A DNA stretch of 64,000 nucleotides from Hoeflea_A sp965216535 (GTDB lineage Bacteria > Pseudomonadota > Alphaproteobacteria > Rhizobiales > Rhizobiaceae). The notes below the pieces were generated by a model. The model was not told where the DNA came from. It made no database searches and saw nothing but the letters and a program-made list of their open reading frames with translations. Each line of letters begins with the position of its first letter. Within the stretch, counting starts at the first letter, position 1. The stretch is taken from NCBI GenBank assembly GCA_965216535.1, contig OZ244175.1, forward strand, positions 6,696,001-6,760,000, read 5' to 3'. Below, in pieces: positions 44,257-52,463 of this stretch. The translations under genes were made by a program, and so were the position numbers.

Positions 44257-45462
44257 ATGAGTGAACAGATCGAGAATTCGGACAGGCAATCACGTTGGCG
44301 TCCCGCAACCCGCATGGTGCATGGCGGTACGACCCGCTCGCAGTTCGGCGAGACCTCCGAAGCGATGTATCTCACTCAGGGGTTCATCTATGACAGCGCC
44401 GAAGCCGCCGAAGCCCGTTTCAAGGGCGAGGAAGATGGCTTTATCTATTCGCGCTACGCCAACCCGACAGTCGACATGTTCGAAAAGCGCATGTGTGCGC
44501 TGGAAGGCGCGGAAGACGCGCGGGCGACGGCCTCCGGAATGGCAGCCGTGTCTGCGGCCCTTCTCAGCCAGGTGCGCGCCGGTGACCATGTGTTGGCAGC
44601 GCGTGCCCTGTTCGGCTCCTGCCGCTGGGTGGTGGAGACGCTTCTGCCGCAAATCGGCGTTGAAACCACGCTGATCGACGGCACCGACCTTGCCAACTGG
44701 CAGGAAGCGGTGCAGCCGAATACCAAGGCGTTCTTTCTGGAAAGCCCGACCAACCCGACGCTGGAAGTCATCGACATTGCCGGTGTCTGCGACATCGCCA
44801 ACAGCGTCGGCGCTTGCGTCGTGGTCGACAATGTCTTCGCCACGCCGCTCTTCCAGAAGCCGCTTGAATTGGGCGCCCACGTGGTGGTCTATTCGGCCAC
44901 CAAACACATTGACGGCCAGGGACGCTGCCTGGGCGGTATCGTGCTGTCGGACAAGGAGTGGATCGACGAGAACCTGCACGATTTCTTCCGCCACACCGGG
45001 CCATCCATGTCACCGTTCAACGCCTGGACGCTTTTGAAAGGTCTCGAGACGTTGCCGCTGCGTGTGCGCCAGCAAACAGAGAGCGCCGCTACAATCGCTG
45101 ATTATCTGGCGCAGCACGGGTCCATCCAACGGGTTATCTATCCCGGTCGGGCGGACCACCCGCAGGCCGATATCGTTGCCAAGCAGATGAGCGGCGGCTC
45201 GACACTGATCGCCTTCGAAATCGCTGGCGGCAAGCGGGCCGCCTTCGATTTTGAAAACGCCCTGCGGACCATCCGCATCTCCAACAATCTTGGCGATGCC
45301 AAAAGCCTGATCACCCATCCGGCGACCACGACCCACAAGAACCTGACGGAGGAGGCCCGAGCCGAACTCGGCATCTCCGACGGGACGGTTCGTCTGTCGG
45401 TGGGACTGGAGGATGTCGACGATCTGATCGAGGACATTGATGCGGCCTTGAAGACGGGGTGA
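44257..45462 (+). CDS. metZ: O-succinylhomoserine sulfhydrylase
   Basis: This 401-residue PLP enzyme makes homocysteine directly from O-succinylhomoserine and sulfide in methionine synthesis. The Cys/Met metabolism PLP fold is clear: ATRMVHGGTTRSQFGETSEAM at the start, SPTNPTLEVIDI in the middle, and the PLP lysine in YSATKHIDGQGR at Lys216. The SAM-II aptamer upstream and the cotranscription pattern support MetZ over cystathionine gamma-lyase. A GTG three codons upstream is an alternative start. Confidence 0.95.
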   Translation: MSEQIENSDRQSRWRPATRMVHGGTTRSQFGETSEAMYLTQGFIYDSAEAAEARFKGEEDGFIYSRYANPTVDMFEKRMCALEGAEDARATASGMAAVSAALLSQVRAGDHVLAARALFGSCRWVVETLLPQIGVETTLIDGTDLANWQEAVQPNTKAFFLESPTNPTLEVIDIAGVCDIANSVGACVVVDNVFATPLFQKPLELGAHVVVYSATKHIDGQGRCLGGIVLSDKEWIDENLHDFFRHTGPSMSPFNAWTLLKGLETLPLRVRQQTESAATIADYLAQHGSIQRVIYPGRADHPQADIVAKQMSGGSTLIAFEIAGGKRAAFDFENALRTIRISNNLGDAKSLITHPATTTHKNLTEEARAELGISDGTVRLSVGLEDVDDLIEDIDAALKTG

Positions 45463-45514
45463 CCACAACCGCTGCGCTGCGCGCCGTTCCGCAATCGACC
45501 GGCGCGCGGCAATC

Positions 45515-45976
45515 TTACGATGCGTCGATTGACCGGAGCGTGGCCATTGCGCTGTCGAGGAAACGACTGACCAAAGCGCGTTCATCAGCGTCCAGGGACT
45601 GGGTCAACACGCCATCCCTGTCGAGCGCGCTGGCAATGATGCGGTCATAGACCTCCCAGCCACCCGGCGTCAGGGACCATTCCCATTTCTTGCGATCATC
45701 GCGACCCGGCCGTCTTGTGGTGTAGTCCTTCGCCTCCATCGAGCGAAGACTCCGGCTCACATGCATGCGGTCCATGCCGGTGCCGTTGGCAGTATCCTGC
45801 CCCGATGCGTCCGGATGCGCCGCCAGCCACATCATGCAGCGCCATTCAGGCAGCGACAGATCGTTGTCGACGCCAAACGTCGAGTTGAACGGTTTGACCA
45901 CCAGGTTCATCAGCACGATCAACTTGAAGGTCAGCGTGCTGACCGCCGCCGCATCGGTTCTTTTTTCTTCCGCCAT
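45515..45976 (-). CDS. MarR-family transcriptional regulator
   Basis: This 153-residue regulator has the MarR winged-helix layout: SLPEWRCMMWLAAHPDAS helix pair, GTGMDRMHVSRSLRSMEAKDY as the recognition helix, and RRPGRDDRKKWEWSLTPGGWEVY as the wing (45-110). The start at 45976 is the first ATG that matches domain length. It ends the minus-strand TRAP operon, 29 bases after the large permease, and probably controls that transporter and the divergent dehydrogenase genes. Confidence 0.9.
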   Translation of the reverse strand: MAEEKRTDAAAVSTLTFKLIVLMNLVVKPFNSTFGVDNDLSLPEWRCMMWLAAHPDASGQDTANGTGMDRMHVSRSLRSMEAKDYTTRRPGRDDRKKWEWSLTPGGWEVYDRIIASALDRDGVLTQSLDADERALVSRFLDSAMATLRSIDAS

Positions 45977-46005
45977 CTCGGTGTCTTTTGCTGTTGGCTG
46001 GGGCT

Positions 46006-47292
46006 TTATACACCGGTAACCCGGACCAGAAACAGGGTGAGCTGCGGCCAATAGACGACTGAAAGCAGGAGCAGCATCAGGGCGCCAAGAAACACCAGGC
46101 TTTCCCGAACGACATCCGCGACAGCCACACCAGCCTGCGACCCGGTCACGAAGAGCAGAATGCCAACGGGAGGCGTCACCAGACCGATTGCGGAGGCAAG
46201 GACGACAACAACGCCGAGCTGGGTAATGTCGACACCCGCGAGAATGGCCGCCGGTGCGATGATCGGCGCGACCACGATCAGCAACGTGACAGGTTCAAGG
46301 ACCGTGCCGAGAAGCAGGAGCATAATGGCAATAGTCAAAAGAACCGTTGTGGGACCAGCCGACAGGGATCCGATCAAGTGTGCCAATTCTCCTGCGATCC
46401 CGGCCCTGGCGGAAATCCAGACGAAGGCGCCTGATATGGCGATGATGATGAGGACCTTTGAACTGTCTTCGGCTGCGCCGACCAATGCGCGCCAGAACTC
46501 GGCCAATGTGCTGTCTCGGTAAACGAAAAGAGAGACGATAGCCGCATAGGCGGCCGCGAGAGCACCGATTTCGGAAACGGTGGCGACGCCGCTAACCATG
46601 CCGGCAATCACGAGCACCGGCATCAGCAACGCAAGCGCGCTTCGGCGCAGAGCAACCCATACCCGGTTCCATCCCTCCCAGGCGTAAGCGCGGTAGCCGC
46701 GCCGCAACGCAATCACCACTGACGCACCCAGGAGAAAAACGCCCATCAGCAGACCAGGCAGAATGCCTGCCACAAACAGTTTCGATGCATCGGCCGGCGT
46801 GAAAAGGGCGAAAACCACCATCGGGATGGACGGTGGAATGACCAGGCCGATCGTTGCCGACGTCGCCGTGACGGCGGCCGCATAGGCGCCGCTATAGCCG
46901 TCCCGCTTCATCGCCGGCACCATCATCGAGCCGACAGCGGCCGCATCGGCCACCGCCGATCCGGAAACACCGGCAAACACCATGCTGGCCACGATATTGG
47001 CATGCGCCAGCCCGCCGCGAATGTGAGCGACCAGGGCGCGGGCCAGTTCAAGCAGTCGCGCGCTCATGCCGCCCGCATTCATGATGGTGCCGGCGGCGAA
47101 GAAATAGGCAATGGCAGTGAACGCCTGACTGTCGAGGCCGCGCATGAAACTCTGCGCGATCACGAGCGGTTTCATCATCGGGGCGAAGGCCGCGGCAAAG
47201 GCCAACGTCGCCAGCGCCATAGCCAGGAAAACCGGAAATCGCAACGCCAGCAAGACCAGCATCACAACGACCGTAAAACCGACTTCAACCAC
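46006..47292 (-). CDS. TRAP transporter large permease (DctM family), system 2
   Basis: This 428-residue multi-helix membrane protein has DctM motifs GLAHANIVASMVFAGVSGSAVADAAAVG and IPPSIPMVVFALFTPADASKLFVAGILPG. It imports an organic acid with sodium symport. Its start overlaps the small permease stop by eight bases. The system is paired with genes of a 2-oxoacid dehydrogenase on the opposite strand, which suggests 2-oxoacid or acetoin-like substrates. Confidence 0.95.
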   Translation of the reverse strand: MVEVGFTVVVMLVLLALRFPVFLAMALATLAFAAAFAPMMKPLVIAQSFMRGLDSQAFTAIAYFFAAGTIMNAGGMSARLLELARALVAHIRGGLAHANIVASMVFAGVSGSAVADAAAVGSMMVPAMKRDGYSGAYAAAVTATSATIGLVIPPSIPMVVFALFTPADASKLFVAGILPGLLMGVFLLGASVVIALRRGYRAYAWEGWNRVWVALRRSALALLMPVLVIAGMVSGVATVSEIGALAAAYAAIVSLFVYRDSTLAEFWRALVGAAEDSSKVLIIIAISGAFVWISARAGIAGELAHLIGSLSAGPTTVLLTIAIMLLLLGTVLEPVTLLIVVAPIIAPAAILAGVDITQLGVVVVLASAIGLVTPPVGILLFVTGSQAGVAVADVVRESLVFLGALMLLLLSVVYWPQLTLFLVRVTGV

Positions 47293-47767
47293 CGTCCGGT
47301 CCCGGGCGTTCGGACAGGAGGTTCAATGCCGCCGCGACGAACAAAAGGACCGTTCCGACAAGGATCGGAACGAATTTGATTGACGCCGCAACGCCAAGCG
47401 ACGGGAGTTCGATGAACGTGAACGCGTCATAGGCCCGAAGCGTAAAGACGAAGAGAACGAAGGCAAATGCCAGCGCCACCAGATTGATCAGAACCCGCAG
47501 CGCCCACCGACCGGCCTGCAGCCGTGGCAACAGATCGACGGCGATGTGTGCTCCCTTCAACCAGCCAAGCGGAAGACCGAGCCAGGCGATCGAAAACAGC
47601 ATCAATGTCGAAACATCTCGGCCCCACACCAGCCCGCCTGACAGAAAATACCGCAACAGCACCTGCATCACTTCGAGCGCAATCAAAGCGGCCAAAAGGC
47701 AGGCAAGCATTATCTGCAGAACCGACTCAAATCGTCGGCGGGCACGGGCGAGCCTTTGGACCATCAA
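47285..47767 (-). CDS. TRAP transporter small permease (DctQ family), system 2
   Basis: This 160-residue four-helix protein has the DctQ pattern VMQVLLRYFLSGGLVWGRDVSTLML and GAHIAVDLLPRLQ. Its start overlaps the binding-protein stop by four bases and its end overlaps the large permease start, so the three are translated together. Confidence 0.9.
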   Translation of the reverse strand: MMVQRLARARRRFESVLQIMLACLLAALIALEVMQVLLRYFLSGGLVWGRDVSTLMLFSIAWLGLPLGWLKGAHIAVDLLPRLQAGRWALRVLINLVALAFAFVLFVFTLRAYDAFTFIELPSLGVAASIKFVPILVGTVLLFVAAALNLLSERPGPDGG

Positions 47768-48759
47768 AGACCGCTGATGGTCTCATAAAGGCCTTGCGGC
47801 CAAGCCTTGCCATCCATGCCCGAAACCATCGGCGCAATGGAACTCCTGAAGGCCTCAAGGTCGGGCTCCGTCACCGTCACGCCCTTCTCCTGCAGGGCTG
47901 CAAACGCGTCTTTCATCTGTTCGACATGCTCCTTGCGACCGATGGCCCCGGCCTCTTCAGCCGCCTGTTTCAGCCATTGTTTCTGCTCGTCGCTCATGGA
48001 AGCCCATTTTTCCGGCGATATCCAGATGCCGATACCTGAATGTATGTAGTCGATCGGGGCAAAAAACTTGTTCACGTCGGCATAACCGGCACCGATGAAG
48101 TCGATTACGCCGTTGTCCTGCCCATCAACGACTCCGGTTTTGAGCGAAATCAGGAGCTCGGACGCCTCGATCGGAGTCGATGCCGCGCCCCAGGCCTTGA
48201 ATGTGTTGATGATAAACGGATGCTGCGGGGTTCGGATCTTCAAACCCTTGAGATCGTCCGGTTTGACAACCGCCGTATCCGTGGTGGTCACGACGCGTGG
48301 CGGACGATCACCGACGTAGCCGAGGTAGACGATGCCGGTCTTCTCCTCGACATCCTGCATCATGTCTGCAAACACGTCGCTTTCCAGATAGGCGTGGAAG
48401 TGCGCCTGATCGCGGAAGAGATAGGGCGCGAACAGCACCAGGAACGGCCGCGCTTCCTTCATGGCAATCATTGCACCGACATCGATGAGGTGAAGGTCGA
48501 GGGCATTGGTCCGGGTCTGCGCCCACAACTCGCCGAGGCCGCCGAGCGCGCCGCCGGGAACGATGTCGACGGACATGGTCCCGCCCGAGAGCTCCTTGAG
48601 CCGATCGGCAAAACGCACAGCGGCATCCTGATAGGTGGTCTGTGGCGGTGCCACATGGCCCAAGGTCAGAGCGACATCCGCCGCCCGTGCGGTGCTCCAA
48701 AAGAAAACCGCAACTGCGGAGACCAGGCAGATTGCCGCTGCCCGAACCAGATTTTTCAT
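47764..48759 (-). CDS. TRAP transporter solute-binding protein (DctP family), system 2
   Basis: This is a 331-residue periplasmic protein with a signal peptide (MKNLVRAAAICLVSAVAVFF, cleavage near ARA at 24-26). DctP features include DVALTLGHVAPPQTTYQDAAVRFADRL and DDLKGLKIRTPQHPFIINTFKAWGA, which carries the carboxylate-binding arginine. GGGAGGA precedes the ATG at 48759; the longer in-frame form would add a non-conserved basic tail. It is the first gene of the TRAP-marR operon and is divergent from the E2 gene. Confidence 0.94.
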   Translation of the reverse strand: MKNLVRAAAICLVSAVAVFFWSTARAADVALTLGHVAPPQTTYQDAAVRFADRLKELSGGTMSVDIVPGGALGGLGELWAQTRTNALDLHLIDVGAMIAMKEARPFLVLFAPYLFRDQAHFHAYLESDVFADMMQDVEEKTGIVYLGYVGDRPPRVVTTTDTAVVKPDDLKGLKIRTPQHPFIINTFKAWGAASTPIEASELLISLKTGVVDGQDNGVIDFIGAGYADVNKFFAPIDYIHSGIGIWISPEKWASMSDEQKQWLKQAAEEAGAIGRKEHVEQMKDAFAALQEKGVTVTEPDLEAFRSSIAPMVSGMDGKAWPQGLYETISGL

Positions 48760-48805
48760 GATGATCCTCCCGATCTTCCTCCGTCCGACTTCGCTCTCGA
48801 AGTCT

Positions 48806-48835
48806 CTTGACAGGCGACACTTAATAACAAATGTT
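48806..48835 (+). promoter_or_regulatory. Divergent promoter region with -35-like box and small inverted repeat
   Basis: TTGACA at 48806-48811 is a consensus -35 box for rightward transcription toward the E2 gene. About 12 bases further, TAAC-AAAT-GTTA (48824-48835) is an inverted repeat that could be read by the MarR regulator. No good -10 box is at ideal spacing, so the promoter call is tentative. Confidence 0.35.
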
Positions 48836-48874
48836 ACAAAAAGTCGAGCGCTTTTTGGAGACATTTGGGAGGAG

Positions 48875-48913
48875 ATGAGGATGTTTCGTCGGATGTGGCT
48901 GGTCCGGACATGA
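48875..48913 (+). CDS. Possible 12-codon upstream ORF coupled to the E2 gene
   Basis: The short frame MRMFRRMWLVRT has the strongest ribosome binding site of the region (GGGAGGAG directly before its ATG). Its TGA overlaps the E2 ATG at 48910 as ATGA. It could deliver ribosomes to E2, whose own ATG lacks a ribosome binding site. The alternative is that E2 starts at TTG 48865 behind GGAG, in which case this frame is meaningless. Confidence 0.3.
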   Translation: MRMFRRMWLVRT

Positions 48914-49629
48914 TCGAATCCGGTTCGTCGGATACTGTGCTAAAGCTGTCGCCTGCACAGAAACAGGCCGGCCGTTTTCTGGCGCGATGTCAGTCGGAGG
49001 CGGTTCAGGTGACCGTATTCGCCGATGCCCGGGTCGGCCGCCTGCTTGAGCATCGCAGCCGGTATCAAGACCCGAAGCCAACGCTGACCCATCTGCTGAT
49101 GGCGGCCCTTGTTCGCGCCTTGGAACAACACCCGCATTTCAACGCGCATTTCGAGGAAGATCATCTTCTGCCCATCGATCAGGTGCATCTCGGCCTGGCG
49201 GTCGCCACCGCGAGCGGCGACCTGCTGACCCCGGTGGTGCGCGATTTGCGCGGAAAGTCGCCACTGCAGATTGCCGCATGCGCCCGGGCGCAAACCGAGA
49301 AAGCGCGCAGCGGCGCTCTCACCCTGAAGGATGTCCGCGGCGCAAGCTTCACGCTCTCGAATGTCGGCCAGACACGCGCCGTGCGCTACGCAACTCCGGT
49401 TCTGCCGCTGCCCCAAGTCGCGATTCTGGCAACGATGGCGGTGCGTCAGGAACCGGTCATTCTCGACGGCGTCCCGGCGGCAGCCTGGATCCTGCCAATG
49501 AGCCTGACCTTCGATCACCGGGTCCACAACGGCGCCGCCGCAACGTCCTTTCTCGACACGTTCGCCACCATTCTCGAACATCCGGATGAGCTAGACGCGC
49601 CTTCCGACAACCAGGAGGAACGCCCCTGA
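48910..49629 (+). CDS. 2-oxoacid dehydrogenase E2 catalytic core, without lipoyl domain
   Basis: This 239-residue protein is only the acyltransferase domain of a dihydrolipoamide acyltransferase: VTVFADARVGRLLEHRSRY, HFEEDHLLPIDQVHLGLAVATASGDLLTPVVRD, FTLSNVGQTRAVRYATPVL and the active-site segment FDHRVHNGAAA. The usual motif is DHRxxDG; here Asp is replaced by Asn while the histidine is kept. Neither a lipoyl nor a peripheral-subunit-binding domain is present. The lipoyl domain is the next gene, overlapping by one base. The start is uncertain: TTG 48865 would add 15 residues. Together with E1 it should acylate CoA after oxidative decarboxylation. Confidence 0.85.
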   Translation: MIESGSSDTVLKLSPAQKQAGRFLARCQSEAVQVTVFADARVGRLLEHRSRYQDPKPTLTHLLMAALVRALEQHPHFNAHFEEDHLLPIDQVHLGLAVATASGDLLTPVVRDLRGKSPLQIAACARAQTEKARSGALTLKDVRGASFTLSNVGQTRAVRYATPVLPLPQVAILATMAVRQEPVILDGVPAAAWILPMSLTFDHRVHNGAAATSFLDTFATILEHPDELDAPSDNQEERP

Positions 49630-49883
49630 TGATTGAAGTGAAACTCCCGGAAATCGGCGAAGGCGTGACAGAAGCAACGATCGTTCAGTGGAATGTCGAC
49701 ACCGGAGGACCGGTCACCAAGGGCGACGTTCTGGTGGAGATCATGACCGACAAGGTGAATATCGAAGTGGAAGCGGAAACGTCGGGACGCCTGGTCGCGA
49801 TCCTGGCACGACCGGACGAAGAGGTGCGGGTCGGTTCCGTTATCGCGCACATCGCCCCGACCGAAATGGATGGCGAACAATGA
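49629..49883 (+). CDS. Stand-alone lipoyl (biotin/lipoyl attachment) domain protein
   Basis: This 84-residue protein is exactly one lipoyl domain: KLPEIGEGVTEATIVQW at the start and the lipoylation hairpin EIMTDKVNIEVEAE with Lys42 as the modified lysine. It lies between the E2 core and E1 alpha and overlaps both, so it is the swinging arm of this complex provided as a separate protein. The sequence resembles the lipoyl domain of branched-chain or acetoin-type E2 proteins. Confidence 0.93.
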   Translation: MIEVKLPEIGEGVTEATIVQWNVDTGGPVTKGDVLVEIMTDKVNIEVEAETSGRLVAILARPDEEVRVGSVIAHIAPTEMDGEQ

Positions 49884-50839
49884 ACGGCAGCAACCGCACA
49901 CTCCTCGAACTGTATGAACTGATGGCCCTGACCCGTGCTCTGGATCGGGTCTTGGGGCAGCATGACGGCCATTGGCATGGTCTGGAAGGTGAGGAAGCGA
50001 CAATTGCCGGCGTCTATCACGGTCTGCGCAAGTCCGATGTCGTCGCGCCTCACTATCGTGGTGCCGTGTCGGCGGCCCTCGCCAAGGGTGCCGACCTCAA
50101 GACCATACTGGCCGGCTGCCTGGGCCGCCGAACGTCCTATCACCAGGGGCGGCATCGCAGCGATATATGCGGTCCACCGGAACTCGGTTTGATCGGCCTC
50201 TATGCCGGTTCGCTGGGCCCGCCGCTTGGATACGCTGCCGGTGGCGCGCTGGCAGCCAAACTCGATGGCCGGGACGATGTGGCGGTCGGCGTGTTCGGCG
50301 ACGGATCATCGAGCCGTGGTGACTGCCACGAAGCGATGAACATGGCCTCCGTTTTGTGCCTGCCGATGATCTTTGTGTGCCAGAACAACCAGATTGCGAT
50401 TTCGACCGAACTGTCCGGCGGTGTCGGCGGCAAGATCGTCGACCGTGGCCCGGCGACCGGAATGCCCGGAGTGCGGGTCGATGGCAACGACGTGATCGCG
50501 GTCAAGGATGCGATGGAAGAGGCGCTGGCCAGGGCCCGATCCGGCGACGGCCCGACCCTGATCGAGTGCCTGACGTTCCGGGTTGCCGGTCATTTCTACT
50601 CCGACGCAGAGGACTACCGTGACCCTGACGAGATCGCGCAATGGCGCGAACAGGACCCCCTCACCCGCTTCAGGACCCGGCTTGTGGCCCAGGGTGTCGA
50701 AACCACCGAGGCCCTGGACTCGGCTGATGCGCGAATTCTGTCGGACGTGCAAACCGCCTTCGACTCCGCCCTTGAAGAACCGGTACCGACAGCCGACGAC
50801 CTTGCAGCGGACACGGTCTATGCAGAGGCCACCCGATGA
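49880..50839 (+). CDS. Thiamine-dependent 2-oxoacid dehydrogenase E1, alpha subunit
   Basis: This 319-residue subunit carries the ThDP-binding motif GDGSSSRGDCHEAMN...QNN at 140-170. It is closest in style to the acetoin or branched-chain 2-oxoacid/pyruvate E1 alpha chains (HGLEGEEATIAGVYHGLRKSDVV, GHFYSDAEDYRDPDEI). With the beta subunit it decarboxylates a 2-oxoacid or cleaves acetoin and passes the acyl group to the lipoyl protein. ATGA overlaps link it to both neighbours. The standard phosphorylation loop region is replaced by a short SDICGPPELGL loop. Confidence 0.93.
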   Translation: MNGSNRTLLELYELMALTRALDRVLGQHDGHWHGLEGEEATIAGVYHGLRKSDVVAPHYRGAVSAALAKGADLKTILAGCLGRRTSYHQGRHRSDICGPPELGLIGLYAGSLGPPLGYAAGGALAAKLDGRDDVAVGVFGDGSSSRGDCHEAMNMASVLCLPMIFVCQNNQIAISTELSGGVGGKIVDRGPATGMPGVRVDGNDVIAVKDAMEEALARARSGDGPTLIECLTFRVAGHFYSDAEDYRDPDEIAQWREQDPLTRFRTRLVAQGVETTEALDSADARILSDVQTAFDSALEEPVPTADDLAADTVYAEATR

Positions 50840-51813
50840 CACGAATGACCTTTCAGCAGGCAACCGTAACGGCCATCCGGGACGAAATGCGCCGTGATCG
50901 CGACGTGTTCGTTATGGGAGAGGACATCGGTCGTTTCGGAGGACCGTTGCGATCCAATGCCGGATTGTGGGAGGAATTCGGGGAACAGGGCCGGGTCATC
51001 GACGTGCCTATCTCGGAAAGCACCTTCGTCGGCGTCGGGGTCGGCGCGGCGATGCAGGGCAAACGTCCTGTGGTCGACCTGATGTTCCTGGAGTTTCTGG
51101 CGCTGGCCATGCAGCAATTCCTCGACGCCGGTGCCATGCACTACTATTCCGGCGGCAGCCAGCGCGTGCCGCTCGTGGTACGCGCCAAGTTCGGCGTCGG
51201 CCCTTTCCATGGCCACGCCTATGATCATCATTCATGGCTGATGAACATGCCGGGAGTGAAGATCGTAGCGCCGTCCAATCCCGTCGATGCCCATGGTTTG
51301 ATGCTGTCTGCCATACGTGATGACAATCCGGTGCTGTTTCTCGAACATATGGCGCTCTATCATGCCGGGAAAGCCGAGCTCGACGCCGACAATGCGAGGG
51401 CGGTGCCCCTGGGACGGGCTACAGTTGCACGCCCTGGCAGCGATGTGACGCTGGTCGGCTACGGGCTGATGATCAAGCGAGCGCTCAACGCCGCCACCAC
51501 GCTCGAAGCGGATGGCGTCTCCGCGGAGGTCGTTGACCTGCGGACGATTTCGCCGCTCGATGAGGAGACCATTCTTCAATCGGTGCGCAAAACCGGCCGC
51601 TTGGTCGTTCTCTCCGAAGCCGTCGGTCGCGGCAGTTCCGTCAACGACGTCATCGCCCTGGTGACGGACAAGGGGTTCAAACACCTGAAAGCGCCAGTTC
51701 GCAAGATCGCGCCTCCAGAAATCCCGACGCCTTTTGCCCGCGAACTGGAGCGCGCCTATCTGCCCGACGAGCACTGCATTGTCGAAACGGTGCGGGGTCT
51801 CCTCAACGCTTAA
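50836..51813 (+). CDS. Thiamine-dependent 2-oxoacid dehydrogenase E1, beta subunit
   Basis: This 325-residue subunit has the transketolase-type pyrimidine-binding domain (VFVMGEDIGRFGGP, ISESTFVGVGVGAAMQGKRPVVDLMFLEF) and the C-terminal transketolase domain (DLRTISPLDEETILQSV, LSEAVGRGSSVNDVI). It completes the E1 alpha2-beta2 unit. It is the last gene of the four-gene set; no E3 (dihydrolipoamide dehydrogenase) follows, so it must share a housekeeping E3. Confidence 0.94.
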   Translation: MTRMTFQQATVTAIRDEMRRDRDVFVMGEDIGRFGGPLRSNAGLWEEFGEQGRVIDVPISESTFVGVGVGAAMQGKRPVVDLMFLEFLALAMQQFLDAGAMHYYSGGSQRVPLVVRAKFGVGPFHGHAYDHHSWLMNMPGVKIVAPSNPVDAHGLMLSAIRDDNPVLFLEHMALYHAGKAELDADNARAVPLGRATVARPGSDVTLVGYGLMIKRALNAATTLEADGVSAEVVDLRTISPLDEETILQSVRKTGRLVVLSEAVGRGSSVNDVIALVTDKGFKHLKAPVRKIAPPEIPTPFARELERAYLPDEHCIVETVRGLLNA

Positions 51814-51853
51814 GTCCTCATCGACCGCGGCCATCGAAAGTCCACTCAGCCGA

Positions 51854-51885
51854 TTGACATTCTCCCATATTTGAGAATATTTCTC
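51854..51885 (+). promoter_or_regulatory. Promoter with overlapping palindrome of the XRE-cupin gene
   Basis: TTGACA (51854-51859) is followed, after 17 bases, by ATATTT (51877-51882). The perfect inverted repeat GAGAA-TAT-TTCTC (51873-51885) covers the -10 element, and a third half-site TTCTC sits at 51860-51864. The start codon is at 51890, so the transcript would have almost no leader. The layout suggests autorepression by the encoded XRE protein. Confidence 0.55.
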
Positions 51886-51889
51886 TGAT

Positions 51890-52456
51890 ATGGCACCCAC
51901 GGACGAAATCCAGATCGACAACCGCCTCGCAAAACGCCTGCGCGACCTGCGCACCGAGCGGAGCTGGTCGCTTGACGCGCTGGCCCAACGCAGCGGCGTC
52001 AGCCGCGCCACGCTATCTCGCATGGAAAATGCCGAGGTGAGCCCGACAGCCCAGGTCCTCAACAAACTCTGCGTCGCCTTCGGCATGACCTTGTCGCGGC
52101 TGATGTTGATGGTCGAGGACGAGTTTGCGCCGCTTGTCCGTCGCGAGGCTCAGCCGGTCTGGACAGATCCGGAAAACGGTTTCCAGCGTCGTTCCGTATC
52201 GCCACCGGCACGGGCGTTATCAGGCGAAGCTCTGGAATGTCGATTGGAGCCCGGCACCAGGATCGCCTATGACCGCTCGCCGCGGCCGGGGCTGGAGCAC
52301 CATCTGATATTGCTCGACGGCAAGCTGACGATTGAGGTCGACGGCAGGAAGCACGAACTCAACCCGGGCGACTGCTTGCGCTATCAGCTGTTTGGTCCCG
52401 GCGTGTTTATCACCGACGACGGTCAGGGTGCCCACTATTTCCTGTTCCTAGTGTGA
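51890..52456 (+). CDS. XRE-family regulator with C-terminal cupin domain
   Basis: This 188-residue protein has a helix-turn-helix at about 14-60 (SLDALAQRSGVSRATLSRMENAEVSPT) and a cupin domain at about 105-185 (HHLILLDGKLTIEVDGRKHELNPGDCLRYQLFG). This matches the XRE-cupin class (SutR/PuuR-like) that binds small carboxylated or amine ligands in the barrel. It lies downstream of the dehydrogenase genes and upstream of a GNAT gene. It may control them along with itself. Confidence 0.92.
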   Translation: MAPTDEIQIDNRLAKRLRDLRTERSWSLDALAQRSGVSRATLSRMENAEVSPTAQVLNKLCVAFGMTLSRLMLMVEDEFAPLVRREAQPVWTDPENGFQRRSVSPPARALSGEALECRLEPGTRIAYDRSPRPGLEHHLILLDGKLTIEVDGRKHELNPGDCLRYQLFGPGVFITDDGQGAHYFLFLV

Positions 52457-52463
52457 GGTCTTG

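Noticed and set aside
49629..49883. The E2 split being a sequencing frameshift.
   Set aside because: The gene order is core then lipoyl, the reverse of a normal E2 in which lipoyl precedes core. Each has its own start and stop, so one frameshift could not produce it.
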